A stretch of 64,000 nucleotides of DNA from JAVJUV01 sp047314965 (GTDB taxonomy: Bacteria > Pseudomonadota > Alphaproteobacteria > Rhodobacterales > Rhodobacteraceae), in assembly GCF_047314965.1 (NCBI RefSeq), contig NZ_JBLBVK010000055.1, positions 1 through 64,000 on the forward strand. Direction: 5' to 3'. Position numbers and translations under genes: made by a program. Numbering within the stretch: position 1 is the first letter of the stretch; every line of letters begins with the position of its first letter. Positions 33,126 through 41,587 of this stretch are shown in pieces. Under the pieces are notes generated by a model, which ran no database searches, had not been told where the DNA came from, and worked only from the letters and a program-made list of their open reading frames with translations.

Positions 33126-33770
33126 TCAGACGACTGACACGCGGTCCGGCACGACCACCGGAAAGGTCCCCGTCGATGCAAGCTTCCCGACCAGGGCTTG
33201 TGCTCCGTGCTCTCGTGCGAAGTCCTTTTCGGTCTCTGTGATACCGGCGAACTGAACGAACATGACCTGACCTGACGGCAGAGTGAACTCGGGCCAACGG
33301 GACGGAACGACAAGCACGTGATCGATCTGATGCCCCTCCACGCCGTCGATGGGCGCGTTCAGCGGTATGCGGTCGTGCATGCCAAGGGAACCGCTCCCGA
33401 TCCGTCCAGCGGCCAACAGCAATTCAAGAGCCATCAGGCGCCTGAGATGTTCGATGGGCCAGTTTCCCTGACGGTCGGTTTCCAGAACGAACTCGACCCC
33501 TTCACCGGAATCGCCTGTCTCGCTGAAAGCCGACGGCTCAACATCCCAAGGGTTGGAATAGGCCGACGTGACATAGAGCCAACTCCGGCGGCTTTCCGTC
33601 GGTGCGAACTCGAAGACCCCATAGCTGAGCCATCGCGGGTCCGGGTCGGTCACTCCGAACGCCTCGAAGATATCCCTATCGAGAACGAAGATTCCCCGGC
33701 TCGCCCGTCCGAACAGACGTGGATAGACCTCCTCCTCCCGGATCCGCCAGACCTCTTCGAGGTCGGTCAT
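33126..33770 (-). CDS. suppressor-of-fused (SUFU) domain protein
   Basis: 214-residue soluble protein. The pattern SYGVFEFAPTE near residue 48, GEGVEFVLET near 87, a leucine-rich LRRLMALELLLAAG helix, PIDGVEGHQIDHVLVVP near 140 and a closing GITETEKDFAREHG match the bacterial SUFU domain. That domain is found in immunity proteins and in various stand-alone genes of unknown role. The ATG at 33770 overlaps the preA stop (ATGA), so it is translationally coupled to dihydropyrimidine dehydrogenase. No toxin gene is visible. Confidence 0.75.
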   Translation of the reverse strand: MTDLEEVWRIREEEVYPRLFGRASRGIFVLDRDIFEAFGVTDPDPRWLSYGVFEFAPTESRRSWLYVTSAYSNPWDVEPSAFSETGDSGEGVEFVLETDRQGNWPIEHLRRLMALELLLAAGRIGSGSLGMHDRIPLNAPIDGVEGHQIDHVLVVPSRWPEFTLPSGQVMFVQFAGITETEKDFAREHGAQALVGKLASTGTFPVVVPDRVSVV

Positions 33771-35074
33771 TCCGCTGCCTTGACCGCCCCCGGATTGTTC
33801 GGATGCGTCGTCCAGTTCGCGTAATCGGCATCGACCACCTTGCCGGTCCGTTTGTCGAGCGTGCCGGCCGCGAGCGGCTCCATGGTAATGCAATTCTCGA
33901 CCGGGCAGACGTCGACGCACAGATTGCAGGCGACGCATTCCTCCTCGATCACCTCGAAGACGCGGCCGGGCTTCATGGCGATGGCCTGGTGAGATGTATC
34001 CTCGCAAGCCGCATAGCAGCGGCCGCACTTGATACAGGCATCCTCATTGATACGGGCCTTCGCCACGTAGTTCAGGTTCAGGTACTGCCAGTCCGTGACG
34101 TTCGGCACCGCACGGCCCGACACCTCCGCGACGCTCCTGTACCCCTTTTCGTCCATCCAGTCGGACAAACCGGCCGTGAGCTCCTTGATGATACCGAAGC
34201 CGTAAACCATTGCCGCCGTGCAGACCTGCACATTGCCCGCACCGAGCGCCAGAAACTCCGCGGCGTCTCTCCATGTCGTCACCCCGCCGATCCCACTGAT
34301 CGGCAGGCCAGCGGTCTCCCGATCCCGGGCGATTTCCGCGACCATGTTCAGCGCAATGGGTTTCACAGCAGGACCGCAATATCCACCGTGGCTACCCTTC
34401 CCGTCGATCGATGGCTCTGGCGACATGGTGTCGAGATTCACCGACGTGATCGAGGACACGGTGTTGATCAGGCTCACGGCATCCGCGCCGCCGGCCTTGG
34501 CCGCGCGCGCCGGGTAACGAATATCCGTGATGTTGGGCGTCAGCTTCACGATGACCGGTAGGTGCGTGTTTGCCTTGCACCATTCGGCGACCATCGTGAT
34601 GTACTCGGGAACCTGCCCAACCGCCGAGCCCATGCCGCGCTCGCTCATCCCGTGCGGACAGCCGAAATTCAGTTCGATTCCATCGCAGCCGGTGTCCTCG
34701 ACGCGCGGCAGAATCTCTTTCCACGCGCGCTCCTCGCAGGGCACCATAAGGCTGACCACCAGCGCGCGATCGGGATAGTCCCTCTTCACGCGCGTGATCT
34801 CTTCCAGGTTCACTTCAAGCGGCCTGTCGGTGATCAGCTCGATGTTGTTCAGACCCAGAACGCGCCGGTCGGCTCCATAGACCACGCCGTAACGGGGGCC
34901 ATTCACGTTCACGATGGGAGGGCCTGCTTCCCCAAGCGTTTTCCAGACAACGCCGCCCCAGCCCGCCTCGAAAGCACGGCGGACGTTGTATTCCTTGTCG
35001 GTCGGCGGAGCAGAGGCCAGCCAGAAGGGATTGGGGGATTTGATCCCGCAAAAATCGGTCGTCAGATCAGCCAT
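33767..35074 (-). CDS. preA: NAD-dependent dihydropyrimidine dehydrogenase subunit PreA
   Basis: 435-residue subunit. The FMN/TIM-barrel part (about 1-310) resembles dihydroorotate dehydrogenase, with NFGCPHGMSERGMG near residue 132 (active-site cysteine) and ISGIGGVTTWRDA near 250. The C-terminus carries two 4Fe-4S motifs, CIKCGRCYAAC near 342 and CVACNLCVDVC near 378. With PreT it reduces uracil and thymine to dihydropyrimidines. It begins ten bases after preT. Confidence 0.93.
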   Translation of the reverse strand: MADLTTDFCGIKSPNPFWLASAPPTDKEYNVRRAFEAGWGGVVWKTLGEAGPPIVNVNGPRYGVVYGADRRVLGLNNIELITDRPLEVNLEEITRVKRDYPDRALVVSLMVPCEERAWKEILPRVEDTGCDGIELNFGCPHGMSERGMGSAVGQVPEYITMVAEWCKANTHLPVIVKLTPNITDIRYPARAAKAGGADAVSLINTVSSITSVNLDTMSPEPSIDGKGSHGGYCGPAVKPIALNMVAEIARDRETAGLPISGIGGVTTWRDAAEFLALGAGNVQVCTAAMVYGFGIIKELTAGLSDWMDEKGYRSVAEVSGRAVPNVTDWQYLNLNYVAKARINEDACIKCGRCYAACEDTSHQAIAMKPGRVFEVIEEECVACNLCVDVCPVENCITMEPLAAGTLDKRTGKVVDADYANWTTHPNNPGAVKAAE

Positions 35075-35084
35075 TTCAGCCTCC

Positions 35085-36419
35085 TCAGCCCATCAGGCTT
35101 GCATGAATATCTTCGGCCGCATCGCGACCCTCGGCCACGGCGGTCACCGTCAGGTCATCGCCGCCACTGGCGCAATCGCCGCCGGCCCATACCCCGGCCA
35201 TCGACGTCCGGCCCGGCCCATCGACCGCGATCTTGTTCCCGTTCAGCTTCAGACCGCCCGGCGCGCCATCGAGATGCTGCCCGATCGCTTTCAGAACGAC
35301 ATCGGCCTTCAGCGAGAATGTCTCCTCCGTCATCCGAAGCCCATCGGCGCCCTCTTCCGTATAGGCGAATTCCACGCCGGTGACGAACTCGCCACCCTTC
35401 AGCCGGACCGGCGCCGCGCCGGTGATGATCCGGACCCCCTTGGAACTCGCCAGGTGCTGCTCCTCTTCCGAGGCCGACATGCTCTCGGGCTTGCGGCGAT
35501 ACACGATGGTGACATGTTCGGCACCGAGCAATTTCGACTGCACCGCCGCGTCAACTGCGGTCATCCCGCCTCCGATGACGACCACATCCCGACCTACCGG
35601 CACATTCCCGGGATTCCCCGACTGCCGCAGTTCGGCAATGAAATCTACAGCGTCGCGAACATGAGCGTGCTCCTCGCCCTCCGCCCGGAGCGCGTTCACA
35701 CCAGCGAGACCGACGCCAAGAAAAACGGCATCGAAATCCTTCTGAAGTTCCTCCAGCATGATCTCTCGACCAAGGCGCTGACCCGTTCGCAAGTCGATCC
35801 CGCCGATCTTCATCAGCCACTTGACCTCGGCCTGAGCGAAATCGTCTACGGTCTTATAGCTTGCGATGCCGTACTCGTTCAGACCGCCGGGCTTTTCGCG
35901 GGCATCGAAGACCACGACATCATGCCCTTTCATCGCCAACCGGTGCGCACAGGCCAGCCCCGAGGGCCCTGCCCCGACGACAGCGACACGCTTGCCGGTG
36001 CTGGCGGCGCGCTCGAAAGGATGCACTCCCGTCGCCATTAGCGTGTCTGTCGCAAAGCGCTGCAACCGGCCGATCTCCACGGGCTTGCCTTCGGCCGCTT
36101 CGCGGACACAGGCCTCTTCGCACAGGGTTTCGGTCGGACAGACCCGGGCGCACATGCCCCCGAGGATGTTCTGTTCAAGGATGGTTTTCGCCGCCCCCTC
36201 GGGATTGTCCGCCTGTATCTGGCGGATGAACAAGGGGATATCGATGGAGGTCGGACATGCCGTGATGCACGGCGCATCGTAACAAAAATAGCAACGATCC
36301 GCAGCGACCATCGCTTCATGATTGCCCAAGGGGGCGTGCAGGTCGCCGAAATTCCGGGCCAGCACATCGGACGGCAGTCGGCCCGCTACAACCCCCGGCG
36401 TCCGCGGTGTGTTCGACAT
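35085..36419 (-). CDS. preT: dihydropyrimidine dehydrogenase subunit PreT
   Basis: 444-residue flavoprotein of the glutamate-synthase small-subunit type. Cysteine-rich iron-sulfur motifs CYFCYDAPCITAC (about 40-52) and CARVCPTETLCEEAC (about 83-97) are followed by FAD site VGAGPSGLACAHRLA near 140 and NAD site VIGGGMTAVDAA near 280. It passes electrons from NADH to PreA. The ATG at 36419 has a GGGAGA site; the longer frame extends through the promoter. A RutR-like palindrome lies about 50 bases upstream. Confidence 0.92.
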   Translation of the reverse strand: MSNTPRTPGVVAGRLPSDVLARNFGDLHAPLGNHEAMVAADRCYFCYDAPCITACPTSIDIPLFIRQIQADNPEGAAKTILEQNILGGMCARVCPTETLCEEACVREAAEGKPVEIGRLQRFATDTLMATGVHPFERAASTGKRVAVVGAGPSGLACAHRLAMKGHDVVVFDAREKPGGLNEYGIASYKTVDDFAQAEVKWLMKIGGIDLRTGQRLGREIMLEELQKDFDAVFLGVGLAGVNALRAEGEEHAHVRDAVDFIAELRQSGNPGNVPVGRDVVVIGGGMTAVDAAVQSKLLGAEHVTIVYRRKPESMSASEEEQHLASSKGVRIITGAAPVRLKGGEFVTGVEFAYTEEGADGLRMTEETFSLKADVVLKAIGQHLDGAPGGLKLNGNKIAVDGPGRTSMAGVWAGGDCASGGDDLTVTAVAEGRDAAEDIHASLMG

Positions 36420-36467
36420 GTGAGATCTCCCTGTCGTTATTGAAATCAGACTGCCACAGACAAAAAT

Positions 36468-36483
36468 TTTATCAACTGGTAAA
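36468..36483. promoter_or_regulatory. second, weaker RutR-like operator upstream of preT
   Basis: TTTATCAACTGGTAAA is a near-palindrome with three differences from the RutR consensus TTGACCA-N2-TGGTCAA. It sits about 50 bases before preT, the same distance as the perfect operator from the amidohydrolase start, so RutR could coordinate both ends of the cluster. It is also about 110 bases before the divergent accB. Confidence 0.6.
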
Positions 36484-36591
36484 TTTTCAGCAGAATTGAA
36501 TCGGATTGCGGGCGCTTTCCCTTCCGGAAATGGTTGCGTATAAGCGGCGCAGATATGACGCTGGCGCAAAGCCGGGAGAAAAGGGGCGAGA

Positions 36592-37095
36592 ATGACAAAC
36601 AAATCGCATGATACCGATGTCGAGTTCATCCGGGCGCTTGCCGAACTTTTGAGCGAGAATGATCTCTCGGAACTTCAGGTGAAACGGAAGTATCCCGATG
36701 ATGGGACACTGAACGTGCGTGTCAGCCGCATAAGCGCGGTCACCGCCACTGTTGCCGTTCCAACTGCTCCGGCCGTTCAGGCGGCGCCTTCTGCGCCGGC
36801 CCACGCCGCTGCCCCGTCCGCCGCTCCCGCGGCCAGCGAAGCTGGCGATCCGGCCGCTCACCCGGGCGCGGTGACTTCGCCCATGGTTGGCACTGCATAT
36901 CTCGCGCCCGAACCAGGTGCGGACAATTTCGTGAAGGTCGGAGACAAGGTCAGCGAAGGCGACACGCTTCTGATCGTCGAGGCCATGAAGACGATGAACC
37001 AGATCCCGGCGCCTAGGTCGGGCACGGTCAAGCGCATCCTCATCGAAGACGGTGCGCCTGTGGAGTTCGGCGCCCCCTTGATGATCATCGAGTGA
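36592..37095 (+). CDS. accB: biotin carboxyl carrier protein of acetyl-CoA carboxylase
   Basis: 167-residue BCCP. An N-terminal dimerisation part (about 1-50), an alanine/proline-rich linker (about 55-90) and a C-terminal biotinyl domain with the biotin lysine at 133 in EAMKTMN (the usual EAMKMMN with one change). It carries CO2 from biotin carboxylase to the carboxyltransferase in fatty acid synthesis. An AGGGGCGAGA site precedes the start, and accC follows after ten bases. Confidence 0.93.
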   Translation: MTNKSHDTDVEFIRALAELLSENDLSELQVKRKYPDDGTLNVRVSRISAVTATVAVPTAPAVQAAPSAPAHAAAPSAAPAASEAGDPAAHPGAVTSPMVGTAYLAPEPGADNFVKVGDKVSEGDTLLIVEAMKTMNQIPAPRSGTVKRILIEDGAPVEFGAPLMIIE

Positions 37096-37105
37096 GGGTA
37101 CAACC

Positions 37106-38449
37106 ATGTTCGACAAGATCCTGATCGCGAACAGGGGCGAAATCGCCCTTCGCGTGATCCGCGCCTGTCGCGAGATGGGCATCAAGTCGGTCGCGGTGCA
37201 TTCCACGGCGGATGCCGACGCGATGCATGTTCGGATGGCGGACGAAAGCGTCTGTATCGGACCTCCCCCCGGCACCTTGTCTTACCTGTCGGTCCCGGCG
37301 ATCATTTCCGCATGCGAGATAACGGGCGCACAGGCGATCCATCCTGGCTACGGCTTCCTGTCGGAGAATGCGAACTTCGTTCAGATCGTCGAAGATCACG
37401 AAATCACGTTCATCGGGCCCTCTGCCGAACATATCCGCATCATGGGTGACAAGATCACCGCCAAAGAGACCGCCAGAAACCTCGGCATCCCCGTGGTTCC
37501 CGGTTCCGATGGCGGCGTTCCGGACATCGCGGCTGCCCGAGCGATCGGCGAAGAATTCGGCTATCCCGTCATCGTCAAGGCCACGGCCGGCGGCGGTGGG
37601 CGCGGGATGAAGCTCGCCCGCAGCGCGGCCGAGATGGAGAACGCTTTCCGCACCGCCCGGTCCGAAGCGAAGGCCGCGTTCGGCAACGACGAAGTCTATA
37701 TCGAAAAATATCTCGAAAAGCCGCGCCACATCGAGATTCAGGTCTTCGGGGACGGCAAAGGGAACGCGGTCCATCTGGGCGAACGAGACTGTTCGCTTCA
37801 ACGCCGCCATCAGAAGGTCTTCGAAGAAGCGCCCGGCCCGGCGATCACTGCGGAGGAGCGCGCGCGCATCGGCAAGATCTGCGCCGATGCCGTGGCCAAG
37901 ATCAACTACATCGGCGCAGGCACCGTCGAGTTCCTTTACGAGGACGGCGAGTTCTATTTCATCGAAATGAACACGCGTCTTCAGGTCGAACACCCGGTAA
38001 CCGAAGCTGTCTTCGGCGTCGATCTCGTGCGTGAGCAAATTCGTGTCGCCGCCGGCCTTCCGATGGAGTTCCGCCAGGAGGATCTGCAGGTCAAGGGCCA
38101 CGCGATCGAGATTCGGATCAACGCAGAGAAGCTTCCGAACTTTTCTCCCTCGCCCGGACGGATCACTCAATACCACGCGCCGGGCGGTCTTGGTGTTCGC
38201 ATGGATTCCGCAATCTATGACGGCTATTCTATCCCGCCCTACTACGACTCGCTGATCGGAAAGCTGATCGTTTATGGCCGCGACCGGCCTGAGGCATTGG
38301 CAAGACTCGACCGCGCTTTGTCCGAACTGATCGTAGATGGCATCGATACCACGGTGCCCCTCTTCGATGCGCTTCTCCAGGAAAAAGCCGTCCAGACAGG
38401 CGACTATAACATTCATTGGCTGGAGAAGTGGCTGGAGCGGAACCTGTAA
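37106..38449 (+). CDS. accC: biotin carboxylase subunit of acetyl-CoA carboxylase
   Basis: 447-residue ATP-grasp enzyme that carboxylates biotin on AccB. The N-terminal FDKILIANRGEIALRVIRA, the glycine-rich ATP loop GGGGRGMKLAR near residue 164, HIEIQVFGDG near 209 and FIEMNTRLQVEHPVTE near 288 are all typical. Length is normal. It is in an operon with accB; the aat gene follows after about 35 bases on the same strand. Confidence 0.95.
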   Translation: MFDKILIANRGEIALRVIRACREMGIKSVAVHSTADADAMHVRMADESVCIGPPPGTLSYLSVPAIISACEITGAQAIHPGYGFLSENANFVQIVEDHEITFIGPSAEHIRIMGDKITAKETARNLGIPVVPGSDGGVPDIAAARAIGEEFGYPVIVKATAGGGGRGMKLARSAAEMENAFRTARSEAKAAFGNDEVYIEKYLEKPRHIEIQVFGDGKGNAVHLGERDCSLQRRHQKVFEEAPGPAITAEERARIGKICADAVAKINYIGAGTVEFLYEDGEFYFIEMNTRLQVEHPVTEAVFGVDLVREQIRVAAGLPMEFRQEDLQVKGHAIEIRINAEKLPNFSPSPGRITQYHAPGGLGVRMDSAIYDGYSIPPYYDSLIGKLIVYGRDRPEALARLDRALSELIVDGIDTTVPLFDALLQEKAVQTGDYNIHWLEKWLERNL

Positions 38450-38484
38450 TAGCGCAGGGCCCGTCACTGCTGTAGGCTGCGGCC

Positions 38485-39129
38485 ATGAGTGATCGCAGCC
38501 TTACGCCCGAGTTGCTGTTGGGGGCCTATGCGGCCGGCGTGTTTCCCATGGCCGAGACGCGGGACTCCCCCGATGTATTCTGGGTGGATCCCCGAAGACG
38601 CGGCGTCATCCCACTCGACGGTTTCCACATCTCGCGCAGCCTTGCGCGCCGCATGGGGCGTGGCAGCATCCGCGCAAGCATGGATACGGCCTTCGAAGCG
38701 GTCCTCGACGGTTGCGCGGACAGACAGGAGACCTGGATCAACGAGACGATCCGGCAACTGATGCTGGAGCTGTTCCGCATGGGGCACGCCCATTCGTTCG
38801 AAATCTGGCGGGATGACGAACTGATCGGCGGCATGTATGGCATCGCGCTCGGCGGCGCATTTTTCGGCGAAAGCATGTTCAGCCGCGCAACCGACGGCTC
38901 GAAAATGGCGCTGGCCTTCGCGGTCGATCACCTCCGCAGAACAGGCTTCATCCTGTTCGACACTCAGTTCCTGACCGAACACCTGGCATCGCTCGGCGCG
39001 TTGGAGATTGCGCGTTCAACCTACCGGGCGCGGCTTTCACAAGCTCTTGAAGTGCCGGCGGACATTCATGCTCTGGACTTGGAACACGATCCTCAGGCGG
39101 TCGTGCAGCGGATCACCCAGACATCGTAG
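38485..39129 (+). CDS. aat: leucyl/phenylalanyl-tRNA-protein transferase
   Basis: 214-residue enzyme that adds Leu or Phe to proteins with N-terminal Arg or Lys, marking them for ClpAP. Family motifs are LLGAYAAGVFPMAE at the start, FWVDPRRRGVIPLDGFHISRSLAR near 31 and FGESMFSRATDGSKMAL near 127. The last 37 bases overlap the 3' end of the convergent DUF2155 gene. Confidence 0.93.
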   Translation: MSDRSLTPELLLGAYAAGVFPMAETRDSPDVFWVDPRRRGVIPLDGFHISRSLARRMGRGSIRASMDTAFEAVLDGCADRQETWINETIRQLMLELFRMGHAHSFEIWRDDELIGGMYGIALGGAFFGESMFSRATDGSKMALAFAVDHLRRTGFILFDTQFLTEHLASLGALEIARSTYRARLSQALEVPADIHALDLEHDPQAVVQRITQTS

Positions 39130-39518
39130 CGCGCATGGTCCAGCGCGTTCAGCGCGGGGCTGGATGCCACCATCCATCCGTCGAAAAGAATTGAATCCTG
39201 ACGCGGATCCCGGATCGTCATCCAGGCATATGCCTCGCCTGTCGGATTGTCCTCCGGATATCGGCATTCCCCAAGCGAGATCTCTATGCGGCCAAAAGCG
39301 ACCGTCTCGCCAGTATTGATCGGAATATCGGCGACCTGCCCCGACATCTTGTCGAGCCCCTTCAAGGTCGCCCCCTGCGCAGCGATGGCCCGCACCGAGT
39401 CCGCCGCAACATCCGGGATCGACACGGTCGAGCCGTCGATCGGGGACGTGATGATGCTGTCCTGCGCCGCAACCGGGGCCGCAAGGGCAAGGGCTATTGC
39501 CGCAGGCCGCAGGATCAT
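39093..39518 (-). CDS. DUF2155 domain-containing secreted protein
   Basis: 141-residue protein with a Sec signal peptide (about residues 1-18, ending APVAAQ). The DUF2155 block is seen in ATLKGLDKMSGQVADIPINTGE and in the cysteine-containing LGECRYPEDNPTGEAYAW, with FDGWMVASSPALNALDHARYDVW near the end. The gene is standard next to aat and mlaD in this order; function unknown. Its ATG overlaps the mlaD stop by four bases. Confidence 0.88.
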   Translation of the reverse strand: MILRPAAIALALAAPVAAQDSIITSPIDGSTVSIPDVAADSVRAIAAQGATLKGLDKMSGQVADIPINTGETVAFGRIEISLGECRYPEDNPTGEAYAWMTIRDPRQDSILFDGWMVASSPALNALDHARYDVWVIRCTTA

Positions 39519-39964
39519 TCCCCGTCGCCCGATACGAATTTCAGCAGAAGCTGCACGACCGAAACCGAGCTTTGCGTATCCAGGATCTCGCTTCCCGGCT
39601 CGATCGTGAATGGCGAGCCTCCGGGAAGGAGTTCGACAAAACTTCCGCCAAGAAGCCCTTCGGAACTGATGACGATCGCGGTGTCTTCCGGCAACTGCAC
39701 CGCCGGGTCGACCGACAGCACCGTCTCGGCCCGGAAAGTCTCGGGATCAAGGTCCATGTCCAGAACACTGCCCACCTTCACACCGGCAAGGCGCACATCG
39801 GTGCCGACCCCGATGCCCTCGGCGGAACGGAATGACGCGGTATAGATCGAGTCGCCGGAACTCCCTCCGCCGATCCCGCCAACCTGCGCCATGTAGAACA
39901 GGAAGCCAGCAGCAACAGCCAGCACGCCCGCACCTGTCAAAACCTCGGTCGAGTTGTGGGACAT
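39515..39964 (-). CDS. mlaD: MlaD-family outer-membrane lipid asymmetry protein
   Basis: 149-residue protein with one N-terminal membrane anchor (about 7-29) and a single MCE domain (YTASFRSAEGIGVGTDVRLAGVKVGSV). In the Mla pathway the MlaD ring holds phospholipid on its way between outer membrane and inner-membrane ABC transporter. No mlaEFBC genes are adjacent. It is coupled to the DUF2155 gene and follows the NDUFA12 gene by six bases. Confidence 0.9.
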   Translation of the reverse strand: MSHNSTEVLTGAGVLAVAAGFLFYMAQVGGIGGGSSGDSIYTASFRSAEGIGVGTDVRLAGVKVGSVLDMDLDPETFRAETVLSVDPAVQLPEDTAIVISSEGLLGGSFVELLPGGSPFTIEPGSEILDTQSSVSVVQLLLKFVSGDGE

Positions 39965-39970
39965 GTGCGC

Positions 39971-40354
39971 TTACTCCGGCTGCCAGGCCTCGTAGTCAGA
40001 GCGCGCCACCGGATCAGGCCGCCGGATGGACCCCGGAGGCGCGTAAGCGGCAGGCGTGCCGGTCAGGTTTTCCTGATGCGGCTTCTCCCAGGCCTTGTGC
40101 TTCAAAGGCGCCTTGGTCGGCGGCTCGGCCCAGGTATGGTGCAGCCAACCGTGCCATTCCGGATCGACCCGACTGGCTTCGGCTTCGCCATTGAAAATGA
40201 CCCAGCGGCGTTTTCCGTCTTTCGACTGGTAGAAGACGTTACCCTGGTTGTCCTCGCCGACCTTCTGACCGTGACGCCAGGTATAAAGCTGCGTGCCCCA
40301 GGTCTGGCTATTCCACCAGGTGACCGCGCGAAGTGCTCCGTTCAGGATTCCCAT
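39971..40354 (-). CDS. NADH:ubiquinone oxidoreductase accessory subunit NDUFA12
   Basis: 127-residue homologue of the mitochondrial complex I subunit B17.2/NDUFA12. The core is VTWWNSQTWGTQLYTWRHG at the start, FYQSKDGKRRWVIFNGEAEASRV and PEWHGWLHHTW. This accessory subunit is found in alphaproteobacteria and mitochondria. The ATG at 40354 gives the family length; a longer frame upstream does not fit. It is the first gene of the NDUFA12-mlaD-DUF2155 run. Confidence 0.92.
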   Translation of the reverse strand: MGILNGALRAVTWWNSQTWGTQLYTWRHGQKVGEDNQGNVFYQSKDGKRRWVIFNGEAEASRVDPEWHGWLHHTWAEPPTKAPLKHKAWEKPHQENLTGTPAAYAPPGSIRRPDPVARSDYEAWQPE

Positions 40355-40490
40355 GATCAGGACCTCATTTCCATTCCTACTCCGTATGCCCGAGACCGGG
40401 GCCGAGATCCAGTGTCGGCGGCACCTGTCGACCGGCATATCTTCCCGGTCTGCCGCCGGCCAAATGGTACGTCTTTCCGAAAGGCACAGT

Positions 40491-40874
40491 TCATGCAGAG
40501 GGAACCCGGGCGGTCACCTCGATCTCGATCTTCATCTCGGGCTCCTGAAGCGCTGCCGAAATCATCGTGGCGGCAGGCCGTGCCTTGGCAAAGGCCTCGG
40601 ACGTGATCGGCCAGCAGGCAGGCCATTCTTTCGGATCGGGCACGATGTACCGGACGCGAACCACGTCGTCGAGCGACGCGCCTGCCTCTTTCAGCGCCTT
40701 TTCAATCGTTTGAAGCGCGTTGCTGCACTGATCCTCAACACCCTTCGGCATGACCATGGCCGCATAGTCATAACCCGTGGTTCCGGCCACGAAGACCCAG
40801 CCGTCGGCAACGACTGCACGAGAGTAACCGATACGGGCTTCGAAGGGTGAGCCCGTGGAAATAAGCTTACGCAT
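40491..40874 (-). CDS. RidA-family (YjgF/YER057c/UK114) protein
   Basis: 127-residue protein. RidA-type strand IGYSRAVVADGWVFVAGTTG, the helix VEDQCSNALQTIEKALKEAGASLDDVVRVRYIV and the closing EIEVTARVP are present. True RidA enzymes hydrolyse reactive imines and need an arginine near residue 105; here the corresponding region reads PAATMISAALQ, where that arginine is not clear, so it may belong to one of the Rid subfamilies (Rid1-7) with other roles. It stands as a single gene. Confidence 0.82.
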   Translation of the reverse strand: MRKLISTGSPFEARIGYSRAVVADGWVFVAGTTGYDYAAMVMPKGVEDQCSNALQTIEKALKEAGASLDDVVRVRYIVPDPKEWPACWPITSEAFAKARPAATMISAALQEPEMKIEIEVTARVPSA

Positions 40875-40910
40875 TACATTGTTCCCTATCCGGCCAGCGA
40901 CCGGAAAAGG

Positions 40911-41291
40911 TCACTGCGCTGGCTTCGGATACTCGCCCTCGGAAGTTGGAGCAAGGGCAAGCTGCCGTTGCAGCCAGGACCTGTATGCCACGTATGTGAT
41001 CCGGTTGATGCGGGCCCGGGTCTCCGGCGAAAATGTCTTGAACCCTTCGGCATCTACCCCGGGCAAGAACGTCAGTTTCAAACGCAGGTATATGTCAGAG
41101 CAATCGCTGGCCGCGCCCGGCGACATGAGCCGCTCGGTTGCCTGGGAGGCACAGTCCATGTGCTTCCGGAACAGGATGCGCCGCGTCTCTTCCAGCTTCT
41201 CTCGATCGCCGTTTTCAGCGTTTTGTTCCCGATGCAAGTGAGCGGCAACAGCGTCAGACCCGAACAGTAAGGCGCCAACCAAAAAAGACAC
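40911..41291 (-). CDS. hypothetical secreted protein
   Basis: About 126 residues. A hydrophobic N-terminus (SFLVGALLFGSDAVA) looks like the end of a signal peptide; the rest is charged, with cysteines near residues 47 and 64 that could pair. The start is unsure: 41291 is a GTG without a good ribosome site, whereas an AGGGGG run lies 24 bases further upstream, where only ATC or ATT codons are in frame. I do not recognise the family. Confidence 0.5.
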   Translation of the reverse strand: MSFLVGALLFGSDAVAAHLHREQNAENGDREKLEETRRILFRKHMDCASQATERLMSPGAASDCSDIYLRLKLTFLPGVDAEGFKTFSPETRARINRITYVAYRSWLQRQLALAPTSEGEYPKPAQ

Positions 41292-41587
41292 CGCGAACGG
41301 AATTAGTTGGATTTTACACCCCCTTTTTCACACACAAATGTGATGGGGAAAGCTTAGGAGAGCTACACGCTTGCGTCCACTCACACGACAACGCGATGCA
41401 TGCTCCTAGCGGTTGGGATGCCCAGAAAATGCGAATATTGCAATTAATTTAGGCGGATAGATCGAAAAGAAACCGTGAACCTTCCGTGAAAACATGGGTA
41501 TCGAACGCCATGATCATTATGGCAATCGCGGGCAAATCGGCGCGCTTTGATGAAGGCGGCCTTCCGGATGACGGCCCGGAGCCGACG
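41292..41587. other. about 300-base intergenic region upstream/downstream of clpX
   Basis: No convincing gene or terminator. The clpX stop is followed on the minus strand by short G+C palindromes only, and the rest is A+T-richer than the surroundings, as for promoter DNA. Confidence 0.4.
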
